This document shows, one piece after another, positions 29,366-37,512 of a stretch of 37,512 bases of DNA (position 1 is its first letter; every line of letters starts with the position of its first letter). The DNA lies in the NCBI RefSeq assembly GCF_000090795.2, contig NW_003546351.1, positions 95,578 to 133,089 of the forward strand, read 5' to 3'. The notes under the pieces are model-generated. The model was not told the origin of the DNA and did no database searches. It worked only from the letters and a program-made list of their open reading frames with translations. Made by a program: the position numbers and the translations under genes. The stretch comes from Amphimedon queenslandica (lineage: Eukaryota; Porifera; Demospongiae; Haplosclerida; Niphatidae).

Positions 29366-30430
29366 TCCCTAATTAAATTTACACAATTTACCTTTGCTTT
29401 TTTAAGGAACAATATCTGGCATGTCAGTGCCTATGCAAGTGAAATTATTGCGTCAAAAAGCCTAATGTTTGCTCTTAATGATACTTTTTTTAGTGTACAG
29501 ATCATTTTAATGTTATGGCACCTTTACAACCATACAAAGTATTTTTGTCATTATAATCCCTTTTTGAAAACATGCTAATGTAAAATACAAGATCTTTATA
29601 ATGACATGACAGAGTATTTGAATGATGCTAGTTACAGTTATAATCCACATAGCAAGAGTTTGTTATATCAGAGAACTGGTCTCAAAGCACGTACACTTGC
29701 ACTTCATGGGCATGTGCATAATTAAATAAATAGCTTTCAACGATTTCATAAGAGTTTCACTCTAAAAGTGAGCAAGTCAGTGACACTTTGTGGTAAATAT
29801 TATTTTATTATTATTGTATACTATTGAAATTTTACAGCACTATAAAAAGTATAGCAATACCATAATTCCTCTCCTCATGATGAGTCTTTTGATGACTGAG
29901 CTTAATTATATCAATTAGTAGAATATAAGTCAAACTTGAAGATATAGAAGAGCAATCTTTGAATCAGCAGTCCTACTGTCGAAGCCACAATACAACACGT
30001 GTTTTAATTTTGCAATAAGCCTATCATAATTTAAGTCGTTTCCTCATGCAGTCATGCATAGGCATGCAATTAAAATTAATAAATTTTGAGGATTTTTGCC
30101 AAAGCCAAACTGAGGCTTTATTGTGGTGAGCCTGAGCTTGCCCCACATAAAAGACACAAGAATGTTTGTTTGTACACGTATGTCACCCCTATGTATTCGT
30201 ATGAAAAAATTTCCACTTTTTATAAACTTGATAATCTTAATTGAAAAGGGGCGTGGTCACAATGAAATAGAAATGGCGGCTATCCAAACAGGAAACTCTT
30301 CATCTTGCAAGTCATTGAGGTTAGCAAAATTAGACGGTACTGCTATCCAAATGCAGGAAGGAAGGTTAAGAAAACAGATATGCCATGTGTTTTTTACTAA
30401 CTCTAATCAAGTCAATGTCAGTAACTGAGT
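29366..30430 (+). other. Region with one unrecognised coding-like block and a short ORF
   Basis: From about 29583 to 29800 a plus-strand frame reads DLYNDMTEYLNDASYSYNPH then SLLYQRTGLKARTLALHGHV, one TAA, and SFQRFHKSFTLKVSKSVTLCG. The low stop density and balanced composition suggest an old exon of unknown family. At 30273 an ATG in fair context opens a 51-codon frame (MAAIQTGNSSSCKSLRLAKL start) ending at 30428, nine bases before the next transposon. A GGGGCGTGGTCAC motif lies just upstream of it. The rest is AT-rich without recognised features. Confidence 0.35.
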
Positions 30431-30737
30431 CTATTTGCGGAGGAAGGGTCTGGAGACACTCACGGTAAAAATGTGTGCTTCATGCAAAGAAATCCATGTC
30501 CCAGTCAGATTGCTCACACCACATGTGTTAAGTATAGTCATGTGATGATCACCTGACTCATAAAAAACGAGATGGCTTAAAGAAGAGGAATCAAGAGTAA
30601 ACAAACAGAACAGGATAAACATAAGCTTTTGAGACTGCTTTACAGCTTTGTGCAACTAGATTTGGATAAGAGAATGTCAGAGGTAAGCAAAGAAGTGCAA
30701 TTACGTTGTTCTTTAGAAGAAATGGTGTTTTAGTGTG

Positions 30738-31911
30738 TTTTCCAAGAGGCTATGCAAATCTTTTTTGCTATTTCTGCCTTCCCTTACTCTTTGATGACAA
30801 GTCATCATGGTGTATTGCCCTAGTAGTGAGTCCACTCAATGCATTGATGAATTACCAAGTTTAGTTTCTTAAGTCAAAGAAATTGACTGGCATAATATGT
30901 AACAATAGCTGTCACCAGTCACTGATATCAAATGGAGAGTTCCATTTTGTGTTCATTACTCCTAAAACGTTATTTGACAAGAATTTGACAGATGTTTTTA
31001 CCAGTTCCACATTTCAGGAAAGATTTGTAGCATTTATTATCAATGAAGCTCATTGTGTGAAGTAGTGGTAAGTTTTTTTTGAAATCATTTGTTTATGTGA
31101 CAATTTTAACTGGTCTTTTGTTTAGGGGTCAAGAATTTAGAAGAGAATTCAGTAAGTTAGGTGACCTGCATGGCTTTTTTCCTCCAGTCCATTATATGGC
31201 TCTTACAGCTCCAGCTTTGATAACACTCTAGAAACAAATAACAAAGTTACTGGGAATGATGAAGCCACACATGGTGGTCCGTTCGCCTGACAAACCAATT
31301 ATATTTTACACAGTATCGAAAAAGTCTGGTAATTTAGAAGAAATGTTTCACCCATTAATTAAAGAGTCAGCTTTATCGGATAAGTACAAAGAGAACCATA
31401 GTTTTTTGTAGAACTCTTCAAGACTGTAGTGACCTATACTTATTATTCCGATACGCATTAGGGAAGGAATTTACTAAGCCACTTGGGATGCCGGATTATT
31501 CAATAGTTTGTTTAGTGGATATGTTTTTGTCATGTAACACTCCTTCATTGAAGCAGTTAATTTTGTCATCATTCAGTAATCGAATGGAACATTGCGGATT
31601 GTAATAGCTACAATAGCCTTTGGTATGGGGATTGACTGTACTATGTGCAAAGGGTAATTTACTTTGGTCTACTTTCGATTTAGAGAGTTATATACAAAAA
31701 ACAGGTAGAGCTGGTAGAGATGTTAATTAAGCATTTGCAGAGCTGTTATTCTCAAGAAGAGTACTAGGAGTTAGTTTCATTGAAGAGAGGATGAAGTCCT
31801 ACTGTAAAAATGTTACTATTTTGTCAAAGAGATGTAATATTTCAAAATCTTGAAGTTGGTGGCTTTTCTACAAAACATGAAGGGTGTATGTGCTGTGCCG
31901 TGTGTGCAATG
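30738..31911 (+). pseudogene. RecQ-like helicase relic
   Basis: RecQ helicases unwind DNA using ATP. Motifs in order: motif I region FPRGYANLFCYFCLP (30738-30782), where GKS of the ATP loop is replaced by ANL; VVSPLNALM (30820-30848, motif Ia); FVFITPKTLFDKNL; IINEAHCVK (31036-31062, DEAH changed to NEAH); a 58-bp intron (31068-31125) splitting the tryptophan of W/GQEFRREF; MALTAPA (motif III); SPDKPIIFYTVSKKSGNLEE (31287); STLRIVIATIAFGMGID with a frameshift before it (31590-31640); and SYIQKTGRAGRD (31687-31722, motif VI). EGCMCCAVCAM ends at a GT donor at 31912, with no further exon before the convergent gene. Stops occur at several places. With both ATP motifs altered it should lack helicase activity. 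Confidence 0.8.
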
Positions 31912-31999
31912 GTAAGTTCATGTTGTCATTGTGCGTTTCATGAATGTAATAATTAAGTCTAATAGTTCATTTTATTACAATAAATTTTTAACGACATTA

Positions 32000-33141
32000 A
32001 AATTAAATCATAATAACAATGCACTTAATAGTGATTTAATGACTGTTTAATATTCCGTAATCTCTGGTTTAACCATACCTTTAATTCTTCACCTTTAATC
32101 TTTTCTGTAACATTTCCTGTAAATTTTGCAAACTGCCTGTGTTTCCTTCCATTTCTGTTATCATAGACATCCGTTTTACTGAGCTCATCTACAATTTGCT
32201 TCAGATCCTTGCTTTATGTAGGACTGGAATGATATCCGGAATCAGGTGTGATGTTCGTTTGTAGATCAAAGTTTGTCTTGATAGATGATAGCTTACGCAG
32301 AGTTTCCAAGTCTATCAATAGTTATCATACTGACATTAGATGACAAATGACCGATCGTGGATTTAAGATCCCTATTAAGATGTTCTAAGTAAAGATCCGT
32401 TGCAATATTTCTTCCTGGGCATCCATAAGTTTTAAAGATGAGTTGGTGTTTCATTCGCTCTGTGAAGATGTAATTGTACTTAATTAATAGATCAGCTACT
32501 TGAACACAAAATTTCATTTTGTCAGTTACTTCTAAAGTAACACCATATGTTTCCAACAGTGGATTATCCTCAAACCATCACCCTCCTTAATAGCATCAAT
32601 GAACTCTTGGTACAACAAACCCAATGAAAGGAGCTCCTTTGCATATGAACGTACACCATCCGTCTCTTTCACTACACCTACTAATTATACAAATCTACGG
32701 TAATAATGAAAACTTAAATAATTATATAGCCTTACTCCAACTCTTGTCTTTATACTGCCCTTTACTTTTGGAGTAGTGCTATAAAGCTGTGGAATTGATG
32801 TGCCTGATGGTGATTGAAGAGATACTGTCTGAAGAAAGGACATCTCTGGACTTGTAGGTTTTAAGAGTTCCGATCTCTTTAGTAACAATAGTGTCTTCAA
32901 GATTCTCTAATAACTTATTTATACGAGAAATAACTTTACTTCTTAGTTTCTTCAGTCTATTAATGAATGTTAAACATTTTCCTCTACGAACTATTTTCTG
33001 CTTCAAATACTCTCTAAATTCATCTATGTTGCAGTACAATTTCTTCTCCACAACTTCCAAAATCATTTCAACTTCTTCCTTCGTATTCAGGCATGCTGTG
33101 CTTCAAGAAGGAACCACACTACCACAGAGCAGGCAATTCAT
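32000..33141 (-). pseudogene. DUF6589-like gene relic
   Basis: Minus strand, likely start MNCLLCGSVVP at 33141 with a short Cys pair, as in the N-terminal zinc-binding part of this family. A stop is followed by VEMILEVVEKKLYCN and RLKKLRSKVISRINKLLE (32910-33070). Then come VKETDGVRSYAKELLSLGLL (about 32610-32670) and an exon (32556-32293) with TYGVTLEVTDKMKF, FTERMKHQLIFKTYGCPGRN and TDLYLEHLNRDLKSTIGHL. A degraded tail (NGRKHRQFAKF, about 32140) follows. The HLE.LNR signature preceded by PG.NI. is what I associate with DUF6589 proteins, common in repeated and transposon-linked families. Function unknown; it may be the transposase of this element. Several frame breaks. Confidence 0.65.
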
Positions 33142-33515
33142 GATAATTTTAGAGCAAAGAGCCTCAGACTGAGAGAGAAAGTAGGAAGAGAACTTGGAGC
33201 AGACAAGAAATTCACTCGTGGAACATGTGCGTGTTGCACGTGAGGAGAACGTATGATATCACGTGAAATGAGATTACGTCATTGCATTCCAAGGTGATGT
33301 AGTGCACACATTTTTACCGTGAGTGTCTCCAGACCCTTCCTCCGCAGGTAGCGAAGGGGCAGGGCAAGACTAAGTCTGTATATACCTGACCATACTTGAA
33401 GCACTACAAATAGCAAAAAGCCAAGAAACTACATTGGTAGAGTTGCCAATCTAGCAATATCATTTATGCAATGACTGCTAGTAGCTATTTTTAAGCTTAA
33501 TAATAGCAATAAAAG

Positions 33516-33800
33516 GTACTACCTTTCACTGCTCCAGAGATATTACAAAAAATAGATCATCAAAAACTGCATGACAGATCAAGTTTTGAGCTGCTTAGTC
33601 CACAAGCACAATCATGCATGAGTATTGTTAATCTGTCAAAATCTATTGTATATATGTACATTGATTTGCTTGCTAAGGCTCACCCCTTCAATGTTTTACA
33701 TTCGTCTAGTGAATTTTATTCTAATCATTGTATACCTTCTATTGTAAGGGTGCCTATCTTAATAAAGTCTATACTGACTATTGCGAGAGTTGACATATGA
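33516..33800 (+). CDS. Unrecognised 95-codon open block
   Basis: An uninterrupted plus-strand frame runs from about 33516 (TAPEILQKIDHQKLHDRSSF, ELLSPQAQSCM) through SIVNLSKSIVYMYIDLLAK to PSIVRVPILIKSILTIARVD and a stop at 33800. It is long for this AT-rich DNA and has balanced composition, so it could be an exon. No family is recognised and no splice sites are certain. Confidence 0.3.
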   Translation, partial: VLPFTAPEILQKIDHQKLHDRSSFELLSPQAQSCMSIVNLSKSIVYMYIDLLAKAHPFNVLHSSSEFYSNHCIPSIVRVPILIKSILTIARVDI

Positions 33801-33953
33801 ATTTAGTACAAAGGCGAGCTACAGGAGGCCATGCAAAATTCAGCAGGAATGACCATTTGCAGCAAGGTTGTTTAGTTAAAGTGAAGTTCAACAACCATAA
33901 CAACACCAGAGAATGCAAGAGTGAAACAGCTTTAAAGACAATTCTACTATACA

Positions 33954-33960
<7 letters not shown>

Positions 33961-33996
<36 letters not shown>
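33961..33996. repeat. (TA)18 microsatellite
   Basis: Eighteen uninterrupted TA units, 30 bp before inverted-arm copy 2. A shorter TA run lies at about 22885. Confidence 0.95.
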
Positions 33997-33997
<1 letters not shown>

Positions 33998-34182
33998 CAG
34001 TGACAGCAGTAGGCTCAGGCTGTGCAGTGGATATTGGTCCGGGAGCCGGACACCTATTTCAGGGCTATTGGTTCAGCAGTGTTAATATAGTATACTGGGG
34101 CAAAGCCCCAGTATTCCAATACACGATTTTATATACAGATATCAGGTATAAATACGACAATCAGCAACATTGATGCAGCAGG

Positions 34183-34292
34183 GTTGCGGTGGTGTAGTGG
34201 AGAGGCTGGTGTGGATTGCACAGATGGGGTCATAGGTTCAAATCCTGTCGGGACTATGGACTAAAACTATGCTGCAATGCTTGATTTTTTTT
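34183..34292 (+). ncRNA. tRNA-like Pol III unit in copy 2
   Basis: TGGTGTAGTGG (34190-34200) fits an A box and GGTTCAAATCC (34235-34245) is a perfect B box; their 45-base spacing is that of a tRNA gene. A T-arm-like stem ATAGG/CCTGT encloses the B box. TATAAATA lies upstream and T8 at 34285-34292 would terminate Pol III. The acceptor stem does not pair, so it is tRNA-derived, perhaps like a SINE head. A transcript of roughly 110 nt is predicted. Confidence 0.6.
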
Positions 34293-34330
34293 CTTTTTTT
34301 AAATCACTTTTACTTTTAAAAAAAAATAAA

Positions 34331-34470
34331 CACCCTCTCGTACATCTTAGCCTCTGGGGTTGTAGAGTTGGGATTGGGGTTTAGTGTTTAGTTTTTAGAG
34401 CACCCTCTCGTACATTTCAGCCTCCAAGATTGTAGGGTTTTGGTATTAGCGTTTCTTGATAAAAAGACTA
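34331..34470. repeat. 70-bp minisatellite, two copies, in copy 2
   Basis: CACCCTCTCGTACATCTTAGCC starts at 34331 and a near-identical unit at 34401. Each is followed by GTTGTAG.GTT and TTTAG-type motifs. It is the complement of the array at 28908-29050. Confidence 0.75.
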
Positions 34471-34577
34471 AGTTCCACTTTGCACTTTTGTGCATGTGCA
34501 CAAGCTGTTTTGCGGAGAACAGACTGCCGGATCTATAGCCCTGAAGTAGGCGTCCAGCTGCCGGACCAATATCCACT

Positions 34578-36009
34578 TCCTGTAGCTATAGCCTTGCCCT
34601 ATACTCATGAAAGGTGTGGCTAGGGACCTCCCATGCTTTAAGATCAATGTCTACACTCGTGTCAGTGTCTATGGTGCCACATCACTGACTGTTTCAGCCT
34701 GTTTGAGACATCAAGTATAATAGTCTACATCATGAAAAGTTGGACTTCTAAAAGAAATCAGAAAATCTATAAGCGGCTCCGGATGTGAGATTTCACTTTA
34801 TTAATACATGTCACCTTGTCCACATGTATGATGATGGTGGATATACTATAGTAGCTATAGTTTTACATTGCAGGAACATAGAAGTATTCTAATACATATG
34901 TTAGAAGTGCGTTAAGTAGACAGCTTAATTATATCACGTTAGATCTAAATAAAAAATGATTAATTAATGACATTCACATACAATAATTATGTACATGTAT
35001 ATACATGTACTTAAATATAACTAATTATAAAATAAGGGAGGAGCTTAGGTGAACCTTGATAAACCATAAAACCTTTAGCAAAAAAGTTCATTATTAAGAA
35101 GAGGTTTTTTGAATTTTGAAAGGTTTTGTATTTGTTGTATTAAAAATTTTTTGAAGGCATATAATTGCCCTTTTGGTTTTTTGAACATAGAAATCCATTC
35201 TGATTGTGGTGAGGGCATGTGCTATAATGCACTCGTTTCTTTGAGCTGAGGATTCATGACCTTTAAAGGAAGTAAAATTTATAATTATGATACACCAGGT
35301 TCCTTACAATTAATATTTAATGGCTCTTCAGACATCAGGGAAGAATAATGAAATCAACATTTGGAACATCACTTTCCTACAGATACAAAGAGTTGTACTC
35401 AATGGCTTGCAAAATATATGTATACATTACCCGAAAGTAAACATCCAGAAGGTCATCAACTTGACTTTTGTAATTTTGAAAAGAAAGGTGTTGGTAAGCA
35501 AAAAAATTTACTCCCAGTAATAGCACAAAACTAAACACTTAAAATGTTAATAATTTACTGATTTAGAAATGCCTGGAAAATTCTTACAAAAAAAGTGTAT
35601 GAAGTAATTGATAACGTGTACATCAAAGTTTAGTTCCATTAAAAAGCAAAACTAATTTAATTTATACCCTGCCCTTTAACCACTTTCCTTTGTCCACAGT
35701 TGCAAAATCAAACACTTCTACTAGTGCTCTTCATCATATTTCTATAATTACAATGAATGAAAAAAATTGCCACACAAAATATTGTTCACAACAAACCTGT
35801 TTTTGGATAGTTAACCGCAGTGCTTGCTGCATTTACATCTTTACGGTTTTCCGCTGACTTTATTATTTCTCAAGACTTTTTTGCTGATGCTTCGTTATTT
35901 GGAGGTTCTTTCTCTATTATAATGGAAGGGCATAAAGTAGTAGTTGTTGTTTTGTTTATAGGAGCACGAGCAGTAATACTTATTTCATACAAACCATTTT
36001 GTAGTAAAT
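34578..36009. other. AT-rich stretch, no certain gene
   Basis: No family motif was found on either strand. A minus-strand block near 35400-35480 (DDLLDVYFRVMYTYILQAIE) might be an old exon, and a plus-strand 66-codon frame at 35320-35520 opposes it; neither is convincing. Confidence 0.35.
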
Positions 36010-36230
36010 ACATTTATGAACCTTTACATTTCATGTTAAGACATTTCCTTAGCATACATGACTGCTTCAAACGACCAACATGCACCTTCAAACTTAGGCT
36101 TATCAACACAATGCTTACATTTGCCACAAACATTATTAAAACGGTTTTTGCAGCAGCCACAACGTATACATTTCATTGTACCTATTAGACTAAAATGATA
36201 ATTTAAAACATGAATACGTTGCATAGTCAT
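36010..36230 (-). pseudogene. CXXC zinc-finger remnant
   Basis: Minus strand: MKCIRCGCCKNRFNNVCGKC then KHCVDKPKFEG, with the second part, LKQSCMLRKC, in a shifted frame about 36090-36060. Together they follow the CXXC pattern (CG.C..C/R, CG.C..C.D..KFGG, KQ.C..R.C), the zinc-binding domain that recognises unmethylated CpG in DNMT1, MLL and TET proteins. One of the expected cysteines reads R. The frameshift falls at the KFGG loop. A lysine/proline-rich tail (PINKTTTTTLCP) follows. It is too damaged to fold. It may belong with the minus-strand remnants near 37.1 kb and at 24.6-25.6 kb. Confidence 0.65.
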
Positions 36231-37081
36231 ACTTGTTTAGAAAGTGCTATGACCATCCACATGACTTGTTTGAGGTATTTGTACAAAGTAATACAAATAA
36301 TAACGGCAACTAAACTTACTGATACCTGCAACTTGACTTCAGTTGATGTTTTCATTGCTGTTCTGATTCCCTTCTACCTGCATAATGAAGAGGAACAACA
36401 AATAGTTTCATTAAAGGATATAAAATATGGTAACCTCATTGCATTATTCATGGGCATTTGTACTTCCTTCAGCAGCAGAATTAACATAGAAGGAAATGTA
36501 TTATAATTTTTGGCTACCTCAACTGCATGTAATTGAAATCCTTGTACCTCCATTTATTTAACAGCATTACTTTCTGCCATGGCTACCTATCAAGATTTAT
36601 TAATGTTATCAATAAATACGTTCGAATGTTTGAACTGAGAATCCATGTACATACCTGTCCACTTTTCTTTAAACTTCTACATGGTAAACCAGAAGATTCC
36701 TCCAAATTCTATAAAGATTTGTTAATATTCAGTACCACTTAGCTATAACTTTTCTTAATGTGTACACGACACAGGTGCAGCTAGTCTATGCACTCAGGGC
36801 ACACTACTGACACTAGTGCCATGTAGCACCTGAATCATGTATTTATCATGTACATCATGTAGCTTCTCATGTTCTGTGGTGCACAAGTGTAGGTACACTT
36901 AGTGGTGGCATGGTCTTTATAACACGTGCATCATTTTTTAATGTGTTAATACATTTTTGATATGTCTAAAGGTACATGTATGTATTTCATAAAGAATGTT
37001 TATAGTAGTACACACGCTCACTAAACTGCTAGGTGAAAAGTATTAGTTAGGCAGATAGGTGAAACAAATGTGGTTCTTTAC
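36231..37081. other. No recognised gene
   Basis: On the minus strand near 36420-36500 a fragment reads LLLKEVQMPMNNAMRLPYF, possibly an upstream exon of the CXXC relic. Otherwise the sequence is AT-rich and unassigned. Confidence 0.3.
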
Positions 37082-37317
37082 ATAGAATTATGAAACTTGG
37101 AGTAAAAATAGAATATATTTTTGTAAATAATTGAAGTGGAGCCACAACAAATTTTACTTTTGACACCTTATTGGCATTAGTTACAATTTTTAAAAATGGT
37201 GACAAACAATTTCATAGTTAAAGTACATAATATGGGTATCATTTTGAAGAACTGCTTTCAAGGATTCTTTTAATGTTTGAGTCATAGCTATATCTCATTC
37301 TCATCAGAAGTTATGGT
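37082..37317 (-). repeat. Dispersed repeat, copy 2
   Basis: Matches 24972-25203 in the same orientation. Its minus strand still shows TLKESLKAVLQNDTHIMYF at its start, then decays. It is more damaged than copy 1. It lies upstream, on the minus strand, of the CXXC remnant. Confidence 0.8.
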
Positions 37318-37512
37318 CAATTATAGAAATTATCATTATATGAAAAGCAGGAATTGACTGGTTAAGCCAAATAATATCTATTAGTCATCAATTAAAGCAT
37401 TCTCCTCCACAATGACAAAATAAAGTACATTGTAAAGCTACTCTCTTGCATTTGCATAGCGCTGAGTGCATCTTCCATACAGATACAGCACTAAAGCTCT
37501 CTTAAAGAAGCA

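Larger units (their letters stand above)
30437..33345. mobile_element. 2.9-kb element with perfect 42-bp TIRs, RecQ and DUF6589-like relics
   Basis: The left terminus 30437-30478 (starting GCGGAGGAAGGGTCTGGAGA) is matched base for base by the complement of 33304-33345. Two gene relics converge inside: a RecQ-like helicase on the plus strand and a DUF6589-like gene on the minus strand, meeting near 31.9-32.0 kb. No clear target-site duplication flanks the ends (CTATTT on the left, AGGTAG on the right). I cannot match the termini to a named superfamily with confidence. Intact termini around broken genes suggest mobilisation in trans or a recent move of a dead copy. Confidence 0.85.
34026..34577 (+). 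mobile_element. Inverted-arm element with Pol III unit, copy 2
   Basis: The left arm begins AGTGGATATTGGTCCGGGAG; the complemented right arm begins AGTGGATATTGGTCCGGCAG. The arms match for about 55 bp. Inside, in order: a hairpin with a perfect 10-bp stem ATACTGGGGC and loop AAA (34092-34114), GGTATAAATAC, a tRNA-like segment, T runs, two 70-bp minisatellite units, and TGTGCATGTGCA. The interior aligns with copy 1 in the opposite orientation, but the outer arms of the two copies are much less alike than the two arms within each copy. Confidence 0.8.

Noticed and set aside
30738..31911. Host RecQ gene
   Set aside because: It lies between perfect terminal inverted repeats, is truncated at a splice donor, and has altered ATP-binding motifs.
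34183..34255. Functional tRNA gene
   Set aside because: A and B boxes are good, but the acceptor stem does not pair and no credible anticodon arm can be drawn.
35820..36188. 122-codon plus-strand open frame
   Set aside because: It is the antisense of the CXXC remnant, whose cysteine pattern fixes the coding strand as minus.

Overview
The window looks like a repeat-choked, AT-rich stretch of an early-branching metazoan nuclear genome, most likely a demosponge. That is inferred from short GT-AG introns, gene families I associate with sponges and cnidarians, and the dense mix of DNA transposons; nothing here proves the species. No bacterial operons, CRISPR arrays or rRNA were seen. No gene in the window is convincingly intact. 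Almost everything recognisable is transposon-derived or belongs to highly repeated, poorly characterised families, and carries frameshifts and stops.

Layout. 0-3.3 kb: no host gene, then a minus-strand Ty3/gypsy fragment (LTR end, primer-binding site, gag with zinc knuckles). 3.6-6.4 kb: a plus-strand multi-exon relic of a DUF7869-like family, followed by a zinc-knuckle remnant and a 53-bp minisatellite. 6.95-8.67 kb: a spliced gene with a 9-nt microexon candidate and an RGG-type tail, with a foldback transposon in one intron. 8.9-11.7 kb: a MULE-like transposase relic with a small MITE in an intron. 11.8-12.9 kb: a dead Tc1/mariner. 13.2-13.65 kb: unrecognised exons. 14.2-14.5 kb: a hAT-type MITE with an 8-bp target duplication. 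15.2-18.0 kb: a complete but dead Tigger/pogo element. 18.2-23.9 kb: a long plus-strand gene of an uncharacterised family with a possible DDE-like core, broken by at least three inserted elements. 24.1-25.6 kb: minus-strand coding remnants and a 111-bp tandem repeat, part of which recurs at 37.1-37.3 kb. 26.1-28.8 kb: gypsy pol plus its 3' LTR. 28.8-29.4 kb and 34.0-34.6 kb: two copies, in opposite orientation, of an element with inverted-repeat arms around a tRNA-like Pol III unit, a hairpin and a telomere-like minisatellite. 30.4-33.3 kb: a 2.9-kb element with perfect 42-bp terminal inverted repeats carrying a RecQ-like helicase relic and a convergent DUF6589-like relic. 36.0-36.2 kb: a CXXC zinc-finger remnant on the minus strand.

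How it fits together: the region is a graveyard of nested insertions. The best candidates for something undescribed are the RecQ/DUF6589 element, the paired inverted-arm/Pol III element, and the DDE-like family at 18-24 kb, where removing one MITE and one copy of its TTA duplication restores an open frame across the insertion point. Family names rest on motif recognition from memory, not on a database search.
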